This document shows, piece after piece, positions 1 through 9,220 of a stretch of 64,000 nucleotides of DNA; positions within the stretch are counted from its first letter, which is position 1, and each line of letters starts with the position of its first letter. The notes beneath the pieces are model-generated. The model saw only the letters and a list, made by a program, of their open reading frames with translations, did not search any database and was not told the DNA's origin. Both the position numbers and the translations under genes were made by a program. The DNA lies in the NCBI GenBank assembly GCA_022509165.1, contig JAFLTT010000002.1, forward strand, positions 124,001-188,000, written 5' to 3'. The stretch is from Muribaculaceae bacterium (GTDB lineage: Bacteria > Bacteroidota > Bacteroidia > Bacteroidales > Muribaculaceae).

Positions 1-384
1 GTAGACACCGTCGGATGAAGTGAAAGGTTTTCTAATTTCTATGATTTTACTATCCTTGTGGCAGGTGTATTCACCGTTTTTATCCGATACGGTGAAATCA
101 ATCGGGTTATTCTTGCTATCCAAGGCCATCAGATATAAATAATCTATCAGCTGCCCTTTCCCGATAGTGCTGTTATTTATTTCCTGAGAATCATTAAAAG
201 ATTCAAATGAGAGCTCAGCCCTCTCATCAGTTCCATTGTCCAAAGTTAATGAGAAGGAAACATCCCCTATAAATTTTTCCTGTTCATCAATAGTGGGATT
301 GATAATTTCCTCTTTTTCTGCACATGAAGAAAGAATAAGGAAAATAAGAATAATATAGGTAAAACTATAGATTAAAGGTTTCAT
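1..384 (-). CDS. Lipoprotein of unknown function, truncated by the window edge
   Basis: An open frame runs on the minus strand from an ATG at 384 to the window edge without a stop; I translated 128 residues by hand. The N-terminus (MKPLIYSFTY, then a hydrophobic run ending LILSSCAEKE) is a typical lipoprotein signal peptide with the acylated Cys at residue 21. The rest is acidic and mixed beta-like (for example DYLYLMALDSKNNPIDFTV), which recalls the opening of Bacteroidales fimbrillin-like lipoproteins. It is transcribed away from the fimbrillin operon that starts at 793. The C-terminal part lies outside the window, so I make no family assignment. Confidence 0.75.
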   Translation of the reverse strand, partial: MKPLIYSFTYIILIFLILSSCAEKEEIINPTIDEQEKFIGDVSFSLTLDNGTDERAELSFESFNDSQEINNSTIGKGQLIDYLYLMALDSKNNPIDFTVSDKNGEYTCHKDSKIIEIRKPFTSSDGVY

Positions 385-725
385 TGATAAATGGAAAATT
401 TCTACATCTTCTCTCTCCACTTCTAACGAAAAAACATTGAAATTATTTTGTAAAAACTGTTATAAGGAGCCAGTGTATCGCTACTTTCTAAAGGATATTC
501 CGGCTTCAAATATAACTTATTTTACTATTCTCAATATTAAAATCACGTTTGATAGTTTATAACAAAGTTTAAGTATTTGGATATTATACAGATTAGTCCG
601 CTTGTTTCCTCACAATGACACCTCTCAGCTACTTAAATCCAACACACGAGCCCTTAACTTAAAAATAGGGTATGATCTCATGTCTATAATAACAGATTCC
701 ATGAAGCGTTATATAACTATAAGAA

Positions 726-756
726 TTGGATAGTTACAGATATTTCCATAACTTTG
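726..756 (+). promoter_or_regulatory. Bacteroidetes-type promoter of the fimbrillin-like operon
   Basis: TTGG at 726-729 and TAACTTTG at 749-756 are separated by 19 bp, matching the -33/-7 consensus of the Bacteroidetes primary sigma factor. The first start codon is at 793. The rest of the 408-bp divergent spacer (385-792) is A+T-rich and shows no other feature I can support. Confidence 0.65.
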
Positions 757-792
757 TTGGCTTCATCGTGAGGATGAATTTTACCTTAATCC

Positions 793-1839
793 ATGAAACT
801 TTTTTCATTACCAAATAAAAAGAATTTTCTTCAAAAGAAACTGCTTGGTATCATCTTATTGTTGATATCAGGAATTGTGGCATCATGCTCTGATGAAAAT
901 GATTCTAAGGCAATAAATGAAAACTTACCGGGCAGTCGATCAGACGTGGAGGTTAGCCTTTCGTGGATTAGAACTATGGAAGGTAGACAATATATCTGCG
1001 ACGAATTAACCGGAGGTATCAATTTTGAGGGGAATACAGAACCTGTCTCCTTAGATTATACACCAATGATCGCCGGCCTCACGGTTCAAATTTTCAATAG
1101 AGATAATTTAAGCCAATCGAATATACCTGTAGAAAATATTTTTATAGAAAAAGAATTTGTCTCTGAGAATTCAGATTGGAATTTTAATGTGACACTTCCA
1201 CCCGGTCAATATAGTGCCATAGCCTGGATTTCTTTAAGAGAGGCTGAGGGTAATTATTTTTATGATTTCGAGTCATTAAATTCGGTGACTCTTACCGGTG
1301 ATAAAAATAGTATTACCTCCATGAGAGACTGCTTCAGAGGTGAATGTAATTTCGAAGTGAAAAGTGAGGCAGCCAGAATTGATATTGAAATGAAAAGACC
1401 CACCGGTAAATTTTCAATAATTACTAACGATCTCGATAAGTTTCTTCAGAAACAAGGAGATGATTTATCATTATTTGAGGTTGAAGTGAGTTATGCATGG
1501 TTTTTCCCTACCTCATATAATGCTTTGTCTGACCGTCTCTCCAATTCTTCTACAGGAGAGAAATTCAAATGTAAGATTTTGCCTCTTTCAGAATCCAGGG
1601 CTTTGATCGCATCTGATTATATGCTGATGAATCCGGGAGAATCCGGTTTGACAGCGGTATTGTCAATTAAAGGCCCGAAGAATTACACTTTATATCTACC
1701 GGCAATTGAGGTTCCCTTATGGAGGAATACAGATACTGTGATTCGTGGAGACTTTTTAACCAAATCCGGAGACGGAGGATTCGGTTTGAATCCCGGTTTT
1801 GACGGAGATATAATTATTTTTCCTGACTCAGGGATTTAA
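793..1839 (+). CDS. Fimbrial-assembly-like lipoprotein (FimB/Mfa2-like), first gene of operon
   Basis: The 348-residue product has a basic N-terminus, a hydrophobic segment and a lipobox (GIVASC, Cys near residue 32), so it should be an outer-membrane lipoprotein. The body contains beta-strand-rich stretches with a fimbrial-subunit flavour, such as VTLPPGQYSAIAWISL followed later by AARIDIEMKRPTG. Position and size resemble the FimB/Mfa2 anchor or assembly proteins of Bacteroidales type V pili. Only 12 bp separate it from the next gene, so the three lipoprotein genes form one operon. Family membership is inferred from architecture, not from a search. Confidence 0.55.
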   Translation: MKLFSLPNKKNFLQKKLLGIILLLISGIVASCSDENDSKAINENLPGSRSDVEVSLSWIRTMEGRQYICDELTGGINFEGNTEPVSLDYTPMIAGLTVQIFNRDNLSQSNIPVENIFIEKEFVSENSDWNFNVTLPPGQYSAIAWISLREAEGNYFYDFESLNSVTLTGDKNSITSMRDCFRGECNFEVKSEAARIDIEMKRPTGKFSIITNDLDKFLQKQGDDLSLFEVEVSYAWFFPTSYNALSDRLSNSSTGEKFKCKILPLSESRALIASDYMLMNPGESGLTAVLSIKGPKNYTLYLPAIEVPLWRNTDTVIRGDFLTKSGDGGFGLNPGFDGDIIIFPDSGI

Positions 1840-1851
1840 TTAGGATTTGAG

Positions 1852-3096
1852 ATGAAACATATAAGAAAGTTATATTCAATTTTATTCGTTCTTACTGTTG
1901 CACTGTCAACTTCATGTTCCGAAGATTCAAACCTCAGTTATGAAGATTTGGAAGATACGGATATATATGAAACTGTTTCCTTGACTTTTAATATAGGGTT
2001 GCCGGAAGAAGAAGGAATGGAAACCAGAGCATATGCCTCTGAGATGATGGGTTATGAAGATCTGTTCGATACTATGGTTTGCCAGGTATTTGATGCAAAG
2101 GGCAACCGGGTGATAATTAATCCACGTCCCGTAGAAAGTGAATATTCTGATCCGAAAGATTATGAAGTTGCATTGAATTTATGGAAAACTTACGGTGGAG
2201 AGGAGGGATCTTCAGTAAAAGAGGAACAAATAAGAATCAAAAATTTTAAATATAAAGACAATCAAAGGCACGAAACCCCTACACCTCTTACTCTCAAACT
2301 TATAAAAGGACTTGAATATACCGTATGCCTTTGGGCTCAAAGAGGTGATAGGGAATATGATGCTAATCAGAATCTTATTTCCACCGACCATGAAATCGGT
2401 GATGATTTTTATCAGACTTTAGACGAAAGTGGACATTATTCTCTGAAAAATGTATTGATTTTGAATAATTATGAGGGAAATGAAGATAAGCCTTTTCTAA
2501 ACAATGACTTCAATAGAGAAGCCTTTTGTTTTTCGTATAAGATTATTCCTTATGCTTCTTCTGAAATCCACTCTTTTCAATTGAGACGCCCTTTTGCTCA
2601 GATTAATTTCGGAATTTCCGACAGTGAATTGCTTTCATTGACTGGAGAACAGTCAGTGACAAAAGATTTGTTAGGTAAAATAGAGACCGGATGTAAGGTT
2701 TTTGGTACTGCAACAAATTACAATGTATCAAACGGAGTGAGCAGTTTTGAAGCTTTGGGTGATTCCGGCGATACCGGTCACAACAGTTTTAATTTCAGTA
2801 TGAATTATGTGCCTACCTACCTGAATAGTAATTATGTGCTGAAAATTGCAGAGAGGGATCCGACAGCCGGAAGTACAAGTTACAACTGGCTCTCTATGTG
2901 TTTTGTTCTTCCTCCTAATCAAGAAAATCCGGGAGTAGCAACATATGTACCCTTGGAATTGCTTATAGATTTCCCTACTCCGTCGGGTAAGATGAAGAAA
3001 CTTATAAAATTTGATAATATACCCCTCTTATCAAATTATCGCTCCAATATTATTTTAGATAAAAACATGATATTAAAGGGAGAAACTATCGAATAA
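1852..3096 (+). CDS. Fimbrillin-like lipoprotein (DUF6562-like)
   Basis: A 414-residue lipoprotein (signal peptide ending in STSC). After a short acidic segment comes METRAYAS, the TR motif typically cleaved by a protease during fimbrillin maturation. The landmarks LIKGLEYTVCLWAQRG and LRRPFAQINFGI recur in the N-terminal half of the next protein (YVMVFWAQG and LHRAVAQVNIGF), so the two proteins share a domain. The C-terminus ends with a PLLSNYRSNIILDKNMIL stretch, also shared. It is probably a structural or tip-proximal subunit of a type V pilus. It lies 8 bp upstream of the 1119-residue gene. Confidence 0.6.
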   Translation: MKHIRKLYSILFVLTVALSTSCSEDSNLSYEDLEDTDIYETVSLTFNIGLPEEEGMETRAYASEMMGYEDLFDTMVCQVFDAKGNRVIINPRPVESEYSDPKDYEVALNLWKTYGGEEGSSVKEEQIRIKNFKYKDNQRHETPTPLTLKLIKGLEYTVCLWAQRGDREYDANQNLISTDHEIGDDFYQTLDESGHYSLKNVLILNNYEGNEDKPFLNNDFNREAFCFSYKIIPYASSEIHSFQLRRPFAQINFGISDSELLSLTGEQSVTKDLLGKIETGCKVFGTATNYNVSNGVSSFEALGDSGDTGHNSFNFSMNYVPTYLNSNYVLKIAERDPTAGSTSYNWLSMCFVLPPNQENPGVATYVPLELLIDFPTPSGKMKKLIKFDNIPLLSNYRSNIILDKNMILKGETIE

Positions 3097-3104
3097 GATT
3101 CATT

Positions 3105-6100
3105 ATGTCAGCCTCAACAAAAATAACTTTACTCACCTTTTTACTGTGCAGTCTCTTTCTATCGGGATGTAAGGATGATTATTTTGAACTGAATGATTCC
3201 TATTCGGAAGAGGTAACTGTAAAATTCACCGTAGGTATGGAAAAATCTGTGGCAACAAGGTCACAGGATTTTTCTGTTGTAGGTCCCGGTGATTACCTTT
3301 GGGCCGAGAATCATCCCATGATTGGGGATGGTACAAGGGCTCATTATCTCACTTATGCTTTATATGAAATAAAGCCTGATGGATCATACCTTAAGGTGCC
3401 GACTCCGGATGCCGAGGGAAAGAAAAGTGACCGGCACACTATCTATTGTAATTTTCCGTACGATGAAATTCCGGAATTTACAGTGGCGAAAGATAAGGAT
3501 TATGTGATGGTATTTTGGGCACAGGGTCAAGGTGACGAAGTGCGTAACACATATTATAATGTGGATGAACTTCAAAACATTAATGCCAGATATGATACAC
3601 AGGAATTGGAAGAAGATCAGGGGTCGGGCATGTTGATTTCATCTGTGGGTCAGTTAAACAATATGGATGCCAGAGATGTGTTCTGTGCGAGCCATAGATT
3701 TAATGTTAACAATATCAGCCAGAATATTAATATAGTGCTTCACAGAGCGGTAGCTCAGGTTAATATAGGGTTCACCAAAGAAGCCTGGCAACGGCTTCAC
3801 GACAATAATATAGATATAAAGCAATCCTCCATATCCATTGCACAAGTGGCGCGTAGAATTGACTTGGTGAACAACACAGTGGTCCTTAACACAGATGAAG
3901 ATATAAATCAGTCTACCTCTTATACACTCGCAGGTTTCTCAAAATTCCGAATACCGGAATATATGGAATTTGAAGTAGGGCTGAACGGTATGAAGGAGGA
4001 AATGGACTATGAAGGCAATAGAAGCAAATATTGCCAGAGATTGTTTGTGGGAGAGGAAGAATATATCTGGGCCTCTATGAGTTACGTATTATCGGCAGGA
4101 GCATTTAATCTGGATGCGCCGGATAGTGAAGCTTTCTCTACTGTAGATATTATAGATATAGGTTTCTATGATGCTGAAGGAAATGATCTGGGGCTGCCTT
4201 TTAAGAAGCTCTATAATGTGCCGGTAAGAAGAAATTACCGCACCAATATAATATTGGATGAATATCTGAATGCAGATATTTCAGTGGATATGCAGATTTC
4301 TCCCGACGTAACTAATGATTTTAATTACGATGAAGGAATGTTAGTGGAAGGTGAACTTGCGCCGGGACTTAGTTATAAGATCAACAATATTTCCAATTGG
4401 GGATTGAAACCTGGAATTGATTTTTTTGTATCGAGTGCTCATGGATTGAAATGGCTGGCAGACAGGTCGAATGGTTTTGATTTTATTGAAGAGGATATAC
4501 CTACCTGGATTGATAAGGATGGAACTGTCACCACATATCCGGCATTTTCTTCTACTCCCGACGGGAAAAATCCTGATCTGGAAGTATACGAAAATTTTGT
4601 ATACAACCTAATTGCAGGAAGAGCAACACTGAATGGCGGCGTATCAGAGGCAAAATTCAGACGTAATTCCAACGGTTATAGAGTGCCTTGGTCTTATGAC
4701 CATTGTAGGTTCCTTCTTGTGAATGATATAGATTTTGCTTTGGCCGAACCTTATGTAAGAGAGGGGTGGATCGGTTTTTCAAGTAATCTGTCTTACATTG
4801 GCAATGATCTTGCAGGTAATCTGAATTGGGACTGGTATAACGGAAAGATAAATACCGGACCAAATGAGCCATTGGCGTTTAAAGGTGCTATCGATGGTCA
4901 AGGTTACACAATCTATAATATGAAGATTGATAACCGAAAAGACTTCTATGATCCTTTCGCTGAGAAAAAAACGAACAACCACATTACCAGCAGGAGGAAG
5001 CTAAATAATGCGGGACTCGTATGTACCGGAGGCGGTGGTTGCACTATAAAAAATCTAAGATTATATAACGCCAACATTATAAGTGATTGGAATGTAGGGG
5101 GATTTGTAGGTTACTATAAGCAATCTGACGGAGGTACATTACTTATAGAAAATTGTAAACTGGAAAACAGCATGGTAGAATCCACCGACGGTGAATTCCA
5201 GTCACCTTCTGATGATGCAAATGTGGGAGGTATAGCGGGAAGTTTGCCCAGTGAATATACTATTGTGAATACATCGGTTATAAATTCTGTCATAAAAAGT
5301 GGATATATCGGGGCTCTCTTCACCGGTATTTCTTCAGGTAGGGGTAGTTATAAAAATTGTGTGGTAGCGAATTGTAATCTGATACATACTGAATACAATA
5401 AGATTGGTACAATTACGGGTAAAGTGCCAAATACCAGAAAATCTTCTGACGATGTGTTGAGAATTTTAATCGGGCAGGATTCATACGATAACAAAAAAGA
5501 TGAGGTGAAATCAGCTTTCACTGTTTATAATAACATTGAGAATGAATTCTATGGAATAAAATATTTCAATAATAGTTCCATCAGCGGTAATGAATCGCTA
5601 TATGGTAAAAGCGAAGTAAAAGACCTTCGGTTAGATCTATTCCCTGAGATTTCCACTATGTATGCTCAGAATATTATATTGGCCTCCCATATTTTGGGAA
5701 GTCCTTCCGTTGTAAATGGTAATGTGGGATACGGAATAAAAGTGGATGCTACTACACAACCGGAAAGAGGTAATTCAAAACTTACCAATAAAAGGGGTGG
5801 AGTGGTGACAGGCAACGATGGATGGATATTTACTTTGGCCGGAAACAAGGGAGCTTCATTGGAAACCGGAAATAATCCTATAGTGAATGTGCGTAAAGAT
5901 GCTTTGGATAAAGTTTATGGCTTTTATTTCACAGGGGATGATGAAGGAAAAAATGAAATACAAGTCAGTGACATTATATTGACAGGCCTTCCTACTATTG
6001 ATTATGGACTCTTTTTCAATAAGGTAAAGATGGTAAGATTATATGGAGTATCGGTATACGACGTTATGAATACCATCTCTGATGTAAATGTGCCTGATGG

Positions 6101-6464
6101 AGCAGAATTTTATTCTGATTATTGTGATTTCCGTGGTCTGGTAAACATTGGAAATGGTTATTCCAAGGTCATATTTAATAAGACGGTGTTTAATATAGGT
6201 TCGGGTCACAAAGATAATATGCAAGGTATCTTGGATTGTAAATCTAACGCTGAATTTACTGATTGTTTCTTCCGTAATGAATATAAGATAAAGATTTCAA
6301 AAGGTGTATCTCTGAGACTTAAAGGATGTAGTTTCGGTCCTCCGTCACTGGTGGAGTTTCAATCAAAAAAGATATTGGAAAAATATCTTGATACATCGAT
6401 TCTTGACTACTGCACCATATCTGATCCGGATGATGAAGGCTGGATAACAATTACCCATTTTTAA
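3105..6464 (+). CDS. Large fimbrillin-like lipoprotein with C-terminal beta-helix-like region, putative fimbrial tip
   Basis: A 1119-residue lipoprotein (lipobox LFLSGC, Cys about residue 22). Residues about 30-410 are the fimbrillin-like domain shared with the upstream protein, including SVATRS as possible processing site and VRRNYRTNIILDEYL at its end. Residues about 540-800 carry repeated strand-turn segments (AIDGQGYTIYNMKI, CTIKNLRLYNANI, NVGGFVGYYK, NVGGIAGSL) like GLUG or pectate-lyase-type right-handed beta-helices. The remaining C-terminal region also looks solenoidal. The architecture suggests a surface adhesin displayed at a pilus tip; the ligand cannot be inferred. Confidence 0.6.
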   Translation: MSASTKITLLTFLLCSLFLSGCKDDYFELNDSYSEEVTVKFTVGMEKSVATRSQDFSVVGPGDYLWAENHPMIGDGTRAHYLTYALYEIKPDGSYLKVPTPDAEGKKSDRHTIYCNFPYDEIPEFTVAKDKDYVMVFWAQGQGDEVRNTYYNVDELQNINARYDTQELEEDQGSGMLISSVGQLNNMDARDVFCASHRFNVNNISQNINIVLHRAVAQVNIGFTKEAWQRLHDNNIDIKQSSISIAQVARRIDLVNNTVVLNTDEDINQSTSYTLAGFSKFRIPEYMEFEVGLNGMKEEMDYEGNRSKYCQRLFVGEEEYIWASMSYVLSAGAFNLDAPDSEAFSTVDIIDIGFYDAEGNDLGLPFKKLYNVPVRRNYRTNIILDEYLNADISVDMQISPDVTNDFNYDEGMLVEGELAPGLSYKINNISNWGLKPGIDFFVSSAHGLKWLADRSNGFDFIEEDIPTWIDKDGTVTTYPAFSSTPDGKNPDLEVYENFVYNLIAGRATLNGGVSEAKFRRNSNGYRVPWSYDHCRFLLVNDIDFALAEPYVREGWIGFSSNLSYIGNDLAGNLNWDWYNGKINTGPNEPLAFKGAIDGQGYTIYNMKIDNRKDFYDPFAEKKTNNHITSRRKLNNAGLVCTGGGGCTIKNLRLYNANIISDWNVGGFVGYYKQSDGGTLLIENCKLENSMVESTDGEFQSPSDDANVGGIAGSLPSEYTIVNTSVINSVIKSGYIGALFTGISSGRGSYKNCVVANCNLIHTEYNKIGTITGKVPNTRKSSDDVLRILIGQDSYDNKKDEVKSAFTVYNNIENEFYGIKYFNNSSISGNESLYGKSEVKDLRLDLFPEISTMYAQNIILASHILGSPSVVNGNVGYGIKVDATTQPERGNSKLTNKRGGVVTGNDGWIFTLAGNKGASLETGNNPIVNVRKDALDKVYGFYFTGDDEGKNEIQVSDIILTGLPTIDYGLFFNKVKMVRLYGVSVYDVMNTISDVNVPDGAEFYSDYCDFRGLVNIGNGYSKVIFNKTVFNIGSGHKDNMQGILDCKSNAEFTDCFFRNEYKIKISKGVSLRLKGCSFGPPSLVEFQSKKILEKYLDTSILDYCTISDPDDEGWITITHF

Positions 6465-6538
6465 AGACTCATGTAGGTAATTAAAGGAGAAATGAATAGT
6501 CTTGATACTTAACTGAAAAAACATTCCATAAAGAAAGA

Positions 6539-6568
6539 GGGTGAAGGTCTAATTAAAGTCCTTCACCC
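6539..6568. terminator. Bidirectional intrinsic terminator
   Basis: A perfect 9-bp inverted repeat, GGGTGAAGG (6539-6547) and CCTTCACCC (6560-6568), sits between the convergent fimbrial operon and the DUF362 gene. It is flanked by A/T-rich sequence on both sides. Confidence 0.7.
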
Positions 6569-6593
6569 GCTTTGTAAAGTAATGCTGATCGTT

Positions 6594-7601
6594 TCAGTCG
6601 ATGTTTACGATAGTATAGTTAGTAGTGCCTAATCCTATCTTTTCAGCGTGGTCTATGATATGAGTGCCGTGCATCTTCTTTACGCGTTCGATGAATGGCT
6701 GAGCGTCATCTCCTTCAACCGACTCATGGTTGAACACCATATCAATGGCCGCTTTATCAAGGGCCACAGGATCGGTAGAAGCAAGAATGCCCATATCTTT
6801 CAACACCGGAGCCTTGGGGTGACCATTGCAGTCGCAGTCAATCGACATGTTATTCATTACATCTATATATACGATATCTTTGCCCGGTTGCTTGAAGTAA
6901 TTGTGTACACCTTGAGCTGCAGAAGCCATGGCTTCGATGAATCCATCTTGATTGTCCGTGTATTCCCAGATGTGGTCTACGTCTTCGGTACGTCCTGCAG
7001 AATGGATATAGGTCTTACCGGCTGAAGACGCAACCCCGATACTGGCGTTTTTCAGCACGCCTCCGAAACCACCCATTTGATGACCCTTGAAATGAGCAAG
7101 GTTGATCATGAAGTCATAGTTTGGAAGATGTGAGCCTACGATGTCATAATGAATCCAGGTTGTGTCGTTAACCGGTATCTTGATATCTGCCTCTGCATCC
7201 ATAATGTCAACAGGTGCTACATCCAGATATCCTCTTTCTGCCACTGCCTGGAGATGGGCCTCGGTGGTGTTGCGGTTACCATGATAAGCAGTGTTGCTTT
7301 CCACCAATGTACCATTCACTTTCTGTACTAAATCTTTAATCAATGCCGGACTAAGGTTGTAAGATTCTGCTGACTCTCCTGTAGAAATCTTTACGGCCAC
7401 TTTTCCATTGGCTTCTACACCCAGTGCCTCATAGATCTTTACAAGAGACTCAGGTGTGATCTCTTTAGTGTAATAAACCTTTGCTACCGGTACCGAATCA
7501 TTGGCTACTTCCTCAGTTTGTGCAGAGGCCTGTTTATGGCCGCATGCTGAGATAATAGTAGCTCCTATTAGGCCAAAGGTTAATTTGCTTATTATCTTCA
7601 T
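6594..7601 (-). CDS. DUF362 domain lipoprotein
   Basis: A 335-residue protein with a lipoprotein signal (TIISACGHK). The body is a DUF362-type domain: the segments NLAHFKGHQMGGFGGVLKN and STDPVALDKAAIDMV are characteristic of the family. A CDC cluster (SIDCDCNGHP) is present but no full ferredoxin motif, unlike the ferredoxin-fused members. The biochemical role of DUF362 is not established. The gene is monocistronic, transcribed against the fimbrial operon, with a shared terminator between them. Confidence 0.8.
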   Translation of the reverse strand: MKIISKLTFGLIGATIISACGHKQASAQTEEVANDSVPVAKVYYTKEITPESLVKIYEALGVEANGKVAVKISTGESAESYNLSPALIKDLVQKVNGTLVESNTAYHGNRNTTEAHLQAVAERGYLDVAPVDIMDAEADIKIPVNDTTWIHYDIVGSHLPNYDFMINLAHFKGHQMGGFGGVLKNASIGVASSAGKTYIHSAGRTEDVDHIWEYTDNQDGFIEAMASAAQGVHNYFKQPGKDIVYIDVMNNMSIDCDCNGHPKAPVLKDMGILASTDPVALDKAAIDMVFNHESVEGDDAQPFIERVKKMHGTHIIDHAEKIGLGTTNYTIVNID

Positions 7602-7733
7602 GATGATAAAGTTAATTGATTGTTTTTAGATTTTTATTTATTTCTATTAACGCTGATTTTCTGCATTTTATTTTTGGAATCCGATAAAGTCTTCTTTTTA
7701 TTTATGGCCTAATAATGCAATTGCCCGGGAACA

Positions 7734-7764
7734 TTTGTGGCGATGAAATAAAGAGTTAGTTTTG
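7734..7764 (+). promoter_or_regulatory. Promoter of the 68-codon gene
   Basis: TTTG at 7734-7737 and TAGTTTTG at 7757-7764 with a 19-bp spacer match the Bacteroidetes consensus. The start codon at 7782 leaves a leader of only about ten bases. Confidence 0.6.
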
Positions 7765-7781
7765 CAAGAAATTAAATCCGG

Positions 7782-7988
7782 ATGCGACTTGAAGATGCTA
7801 TGTTATATTGCCTGGTAAATGAAGGTAGAGGTTTGACAGTACCTCAATTAACCTATCTTATAAATCGAGAAAAACTTCATATCAAGAAAAATGGCACTCC
7901 TATAAGTGAGGATGAGGTCTGGGCTTGTTATTTCCGAAATCGCCACACATTTATATGGGAAGGTGGCATCATACACCTTTTGATATAA
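7782..7988 (+). CDS. Small HARE-HTH-like protein
   Basis: The 68-residue product (MRLEDAMLYCLVNEGRGLTV, then PQLTYLINREKLH) has the pattern of small winged-helix proteins common in Bacteroidetes. A helix with AI/AM and a trailing E-G is followed by an ExIxxxINxxxLY-like recognition region, then a spacer with DG/NG-P and an I(I)HL-type terminal strand. A consensus promoter lies just upstream, which supports it being real despite its size. Function is unknown; HARE-HTH domains are thought to link DNA or chromatin binding to other activities. It lies just left of the att region and could be chromosomal or a leftover of an older element. Confidence 0.55.
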   Translation: MRLEDAMLYCLVNEGRGLTVPQLTYLINREKLHIKKNGTPISEDEVWACYFRNRHTFIWEGGIIHLLI

Positions 7989-8003
7989 TGTAATGGTATG
8001 TCT

Positions 8004-8101
8004 AAGGAATTAATAGAGAAATCTTATCAAGTATATCAAAGGAATTAGTAGAGAAATCTTATCAAGTATATCAAAGGAATTAGTAGAGAAATCTTATCAA
8101 G
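8004..8101 (+). repeat. Three tandem copies of a 35-bp unit
   Basis: Units start at 8004, 8039 and 8074 (AAGGAATTAGTAGAG, then AAATCTTATCAAGTATATCA). The first differs at one base and the third is cut short. The unit length is not a multiple of three. A 16-codon frame starts at ATG 7997 and stops inside the second unit. Part of the unit (GAGAAATCTTATCAAG) resembles the degenerate coding remnant near 10250. Confidence 0.85.
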
Positions 8102-8211
8102 AAAATATACCACTCCTAGTAATTTATACCACCATAATATTGGTACGTTTAAATTTTAACTGGGTGATTTGAAAATCGGATTGGGTAAATGTTGAGCAAA
8201 TTGGAGAAAAG

Positions 8212-8250
8212 AAAATCGCAAGGAGTTGGAATTCAACTTCTTGCGATTTT
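8212..8250 (-). terminator. Hairpin next to the left att copy (tRNA-Lys terminator-like)
   Basis: Outer stem AATCGCAA/TTGCGATT is extended inward by AGTTG/CAACT around a short loop. It lies directly beside the att core, at the place where the tRNA-Lys terminator lies at 25193-25230. Confidence 0.6.
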
Positions 8251-8299
8251 GGGAGGTGACCCCGGTGGGGCTCGAACCAGCGACCCAATGATTAAGAGT
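8251..8299 (-). repeat. Left att copy: 49-bp duplicate of the tRNA-Lys 3' half
   Basis: These 49 bases match 25231-25279 with two adjacent mismatches (8279-8280). They cover the tRNA from the anticodon loop to the 3' end plus six bases beyond. There is no 5' half, so it is not a tRNA gene; it is an attachment-site duplication marking the left limit of element 1. Confidence 0.85.
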
Positions 8300-8407
8300 A
8301 CTTATAAAGATACTATTTAGTAGGGTATGTGTAAGAGAGTTATACTTTTTGTTATCTTTATGGTTAAAACATTTAGTAAAACAACACCGGTTTTCAAGGT
8401 TAATAAT

Positions 8408-8710
8408 TCATATCTCTATACCAGTCTTCATCACATCATAGTAGAGAGGACTGTCACTTCCTTCATACATCAAAACTGGTTCTATAGTAGTGCTAACTTT
8501 ACGGCATAATGACCATAGTAAGGAACTATCTTCCCACCATGTATCCTCACTTCTGTCTGTAGGTACTATTACAGCCACATCAATATCACTTTCCTTTGTA
8601 TAGCCACCTTTGCTGTAGGAACCAAATAGATATAATGACTTGACAGGGAGATGTTGGCTTACCAACTCCTTATATCTTTTAACAAGACTTATAACTTCTC
8701 CTTTATCCAT
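8408..8710 (-). CDS. MNT-type minimal nucleotidyltransferase (antitoxin of MNT/HEPN pair)
   Basis: The product carries the nucleotidyltransferase signature GSYSKG followed by SDIDVAV (Gly-Ser and the two catalytic Asp). I chose the ATG at 8710 (MDKGEVISLVKRY) because family members start just before this helix; an upstream ATG at 8749 would add 13 unlikely residues. The gene overlaps the end of the upstream HEPN gene by 22 bp, so the two are translationally coupled. In characterised MNT/HEPN systems the MNT protein modifies and silences the HEPN ribonuclease. Confidence 0.85.
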   Translation of the reverse strand: MDKGEVISLVKRYKELVSQHLPVKSLYLFGSYSKGGYTKESDIDVAVIVPTDRSEDTWWEDSSLLWSLCRKVSTTIEPVLMYEGSDSPLYYDVMKTGIEI

Positions 8711-9075
8711 TGTCTTAAATTGTTGGTTTCCTCTATTATATATTGGCATACCTCTGGAGTCAATCTTCGCTGAATACTCATCTTATAGTCAGGGTATCTT
8801 GCCTCTATGTTGAGAGGTTCCATTCTGTCAATAAAATTCAGTTGCTCCTCAGACATCTGTTCCAGCAGACCAGTCTTTTCAGCAAGCTTTGATAAAGTGT
8901 GTATCTTCAAAGGTGGAGTATCTAACACCTTGCTCCAATATGCTTTAAGCATCTTTTCAATTAATTGATGGCACATAAAAGCAACATAGAGATATCTTTT
9001 ACTCTCCATAAGAGCCTTTGCAGTATCATAATCATAGTCTGCTATGTCCACCCAATATGCTACTCTGTCATTCAT
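8689..9075 (-). CDS. HEPN domain protein (toxin of MNT/HEPN pair)
   Basis: A 128-residue all-helical protein with the HEPN landmarks YLYVAFMCHQLIEKMLKAYW and a C-terminal EARYPDY motif typical of MNT-linked HEPN proteins. It is the first gene of the pair and overlaps the MNT gene. A strict Rx4-6H ribonuclease motif is not evident, so it belongs to the HEPN class whose activity or modification site needs testing. The pair occupies the place in element 1 where element 2 has its integrase. Confidence 0.85.
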   Translation of the reverse strand: MNDRVAYWVDIADYDYDTAKALMESKRYLYVAFMCHQLIEKMLKAYWSKVLDTPPLKIHTLSKLAEKTGLLEQMSEEQLNFIDRMEPLNIEARYPDYKMSIQRRLTPEVCQYIIEETNNLRQWIKEKL

Positions 9076-9096
9076 GAAAATGGATGCTTACATCTG

Positions 9097-9104
9097 CAAA
9101 GTTA
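9097..9104 (-). promoter_or_regulatory. -7 box upstream of the HEPN/MNT operon
   Basis: TAACTTTG on the minus strand, about 22 bp before the HEPN start codon. No good -33 element is visible at the expected distance. Confidence 0.45.
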
Positions 9105-9220
9105 ATACATTCTTAAAAATTTAGCCTTATCTACATTTAAAAATTTGCCCTTATAGCTTGTTCTCTAATAACCATAAAGAGGAAAAAGAATTTAGTAAGA
9201 CACCATAGTGAGCATGAGAA

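Noticed and set aside
8004..8101. Tandem 35-bp repeats as a CRISPR array
   Set aside because: There are no spacers between the units and no cas genes in the window.
8251..8330. Possible second tRNA-Lys gene at the left att
   Set aside because: Only the 3' half is present (to the anticodon loop), with no D arm or 5' acceptor strand; it is an att duplication.
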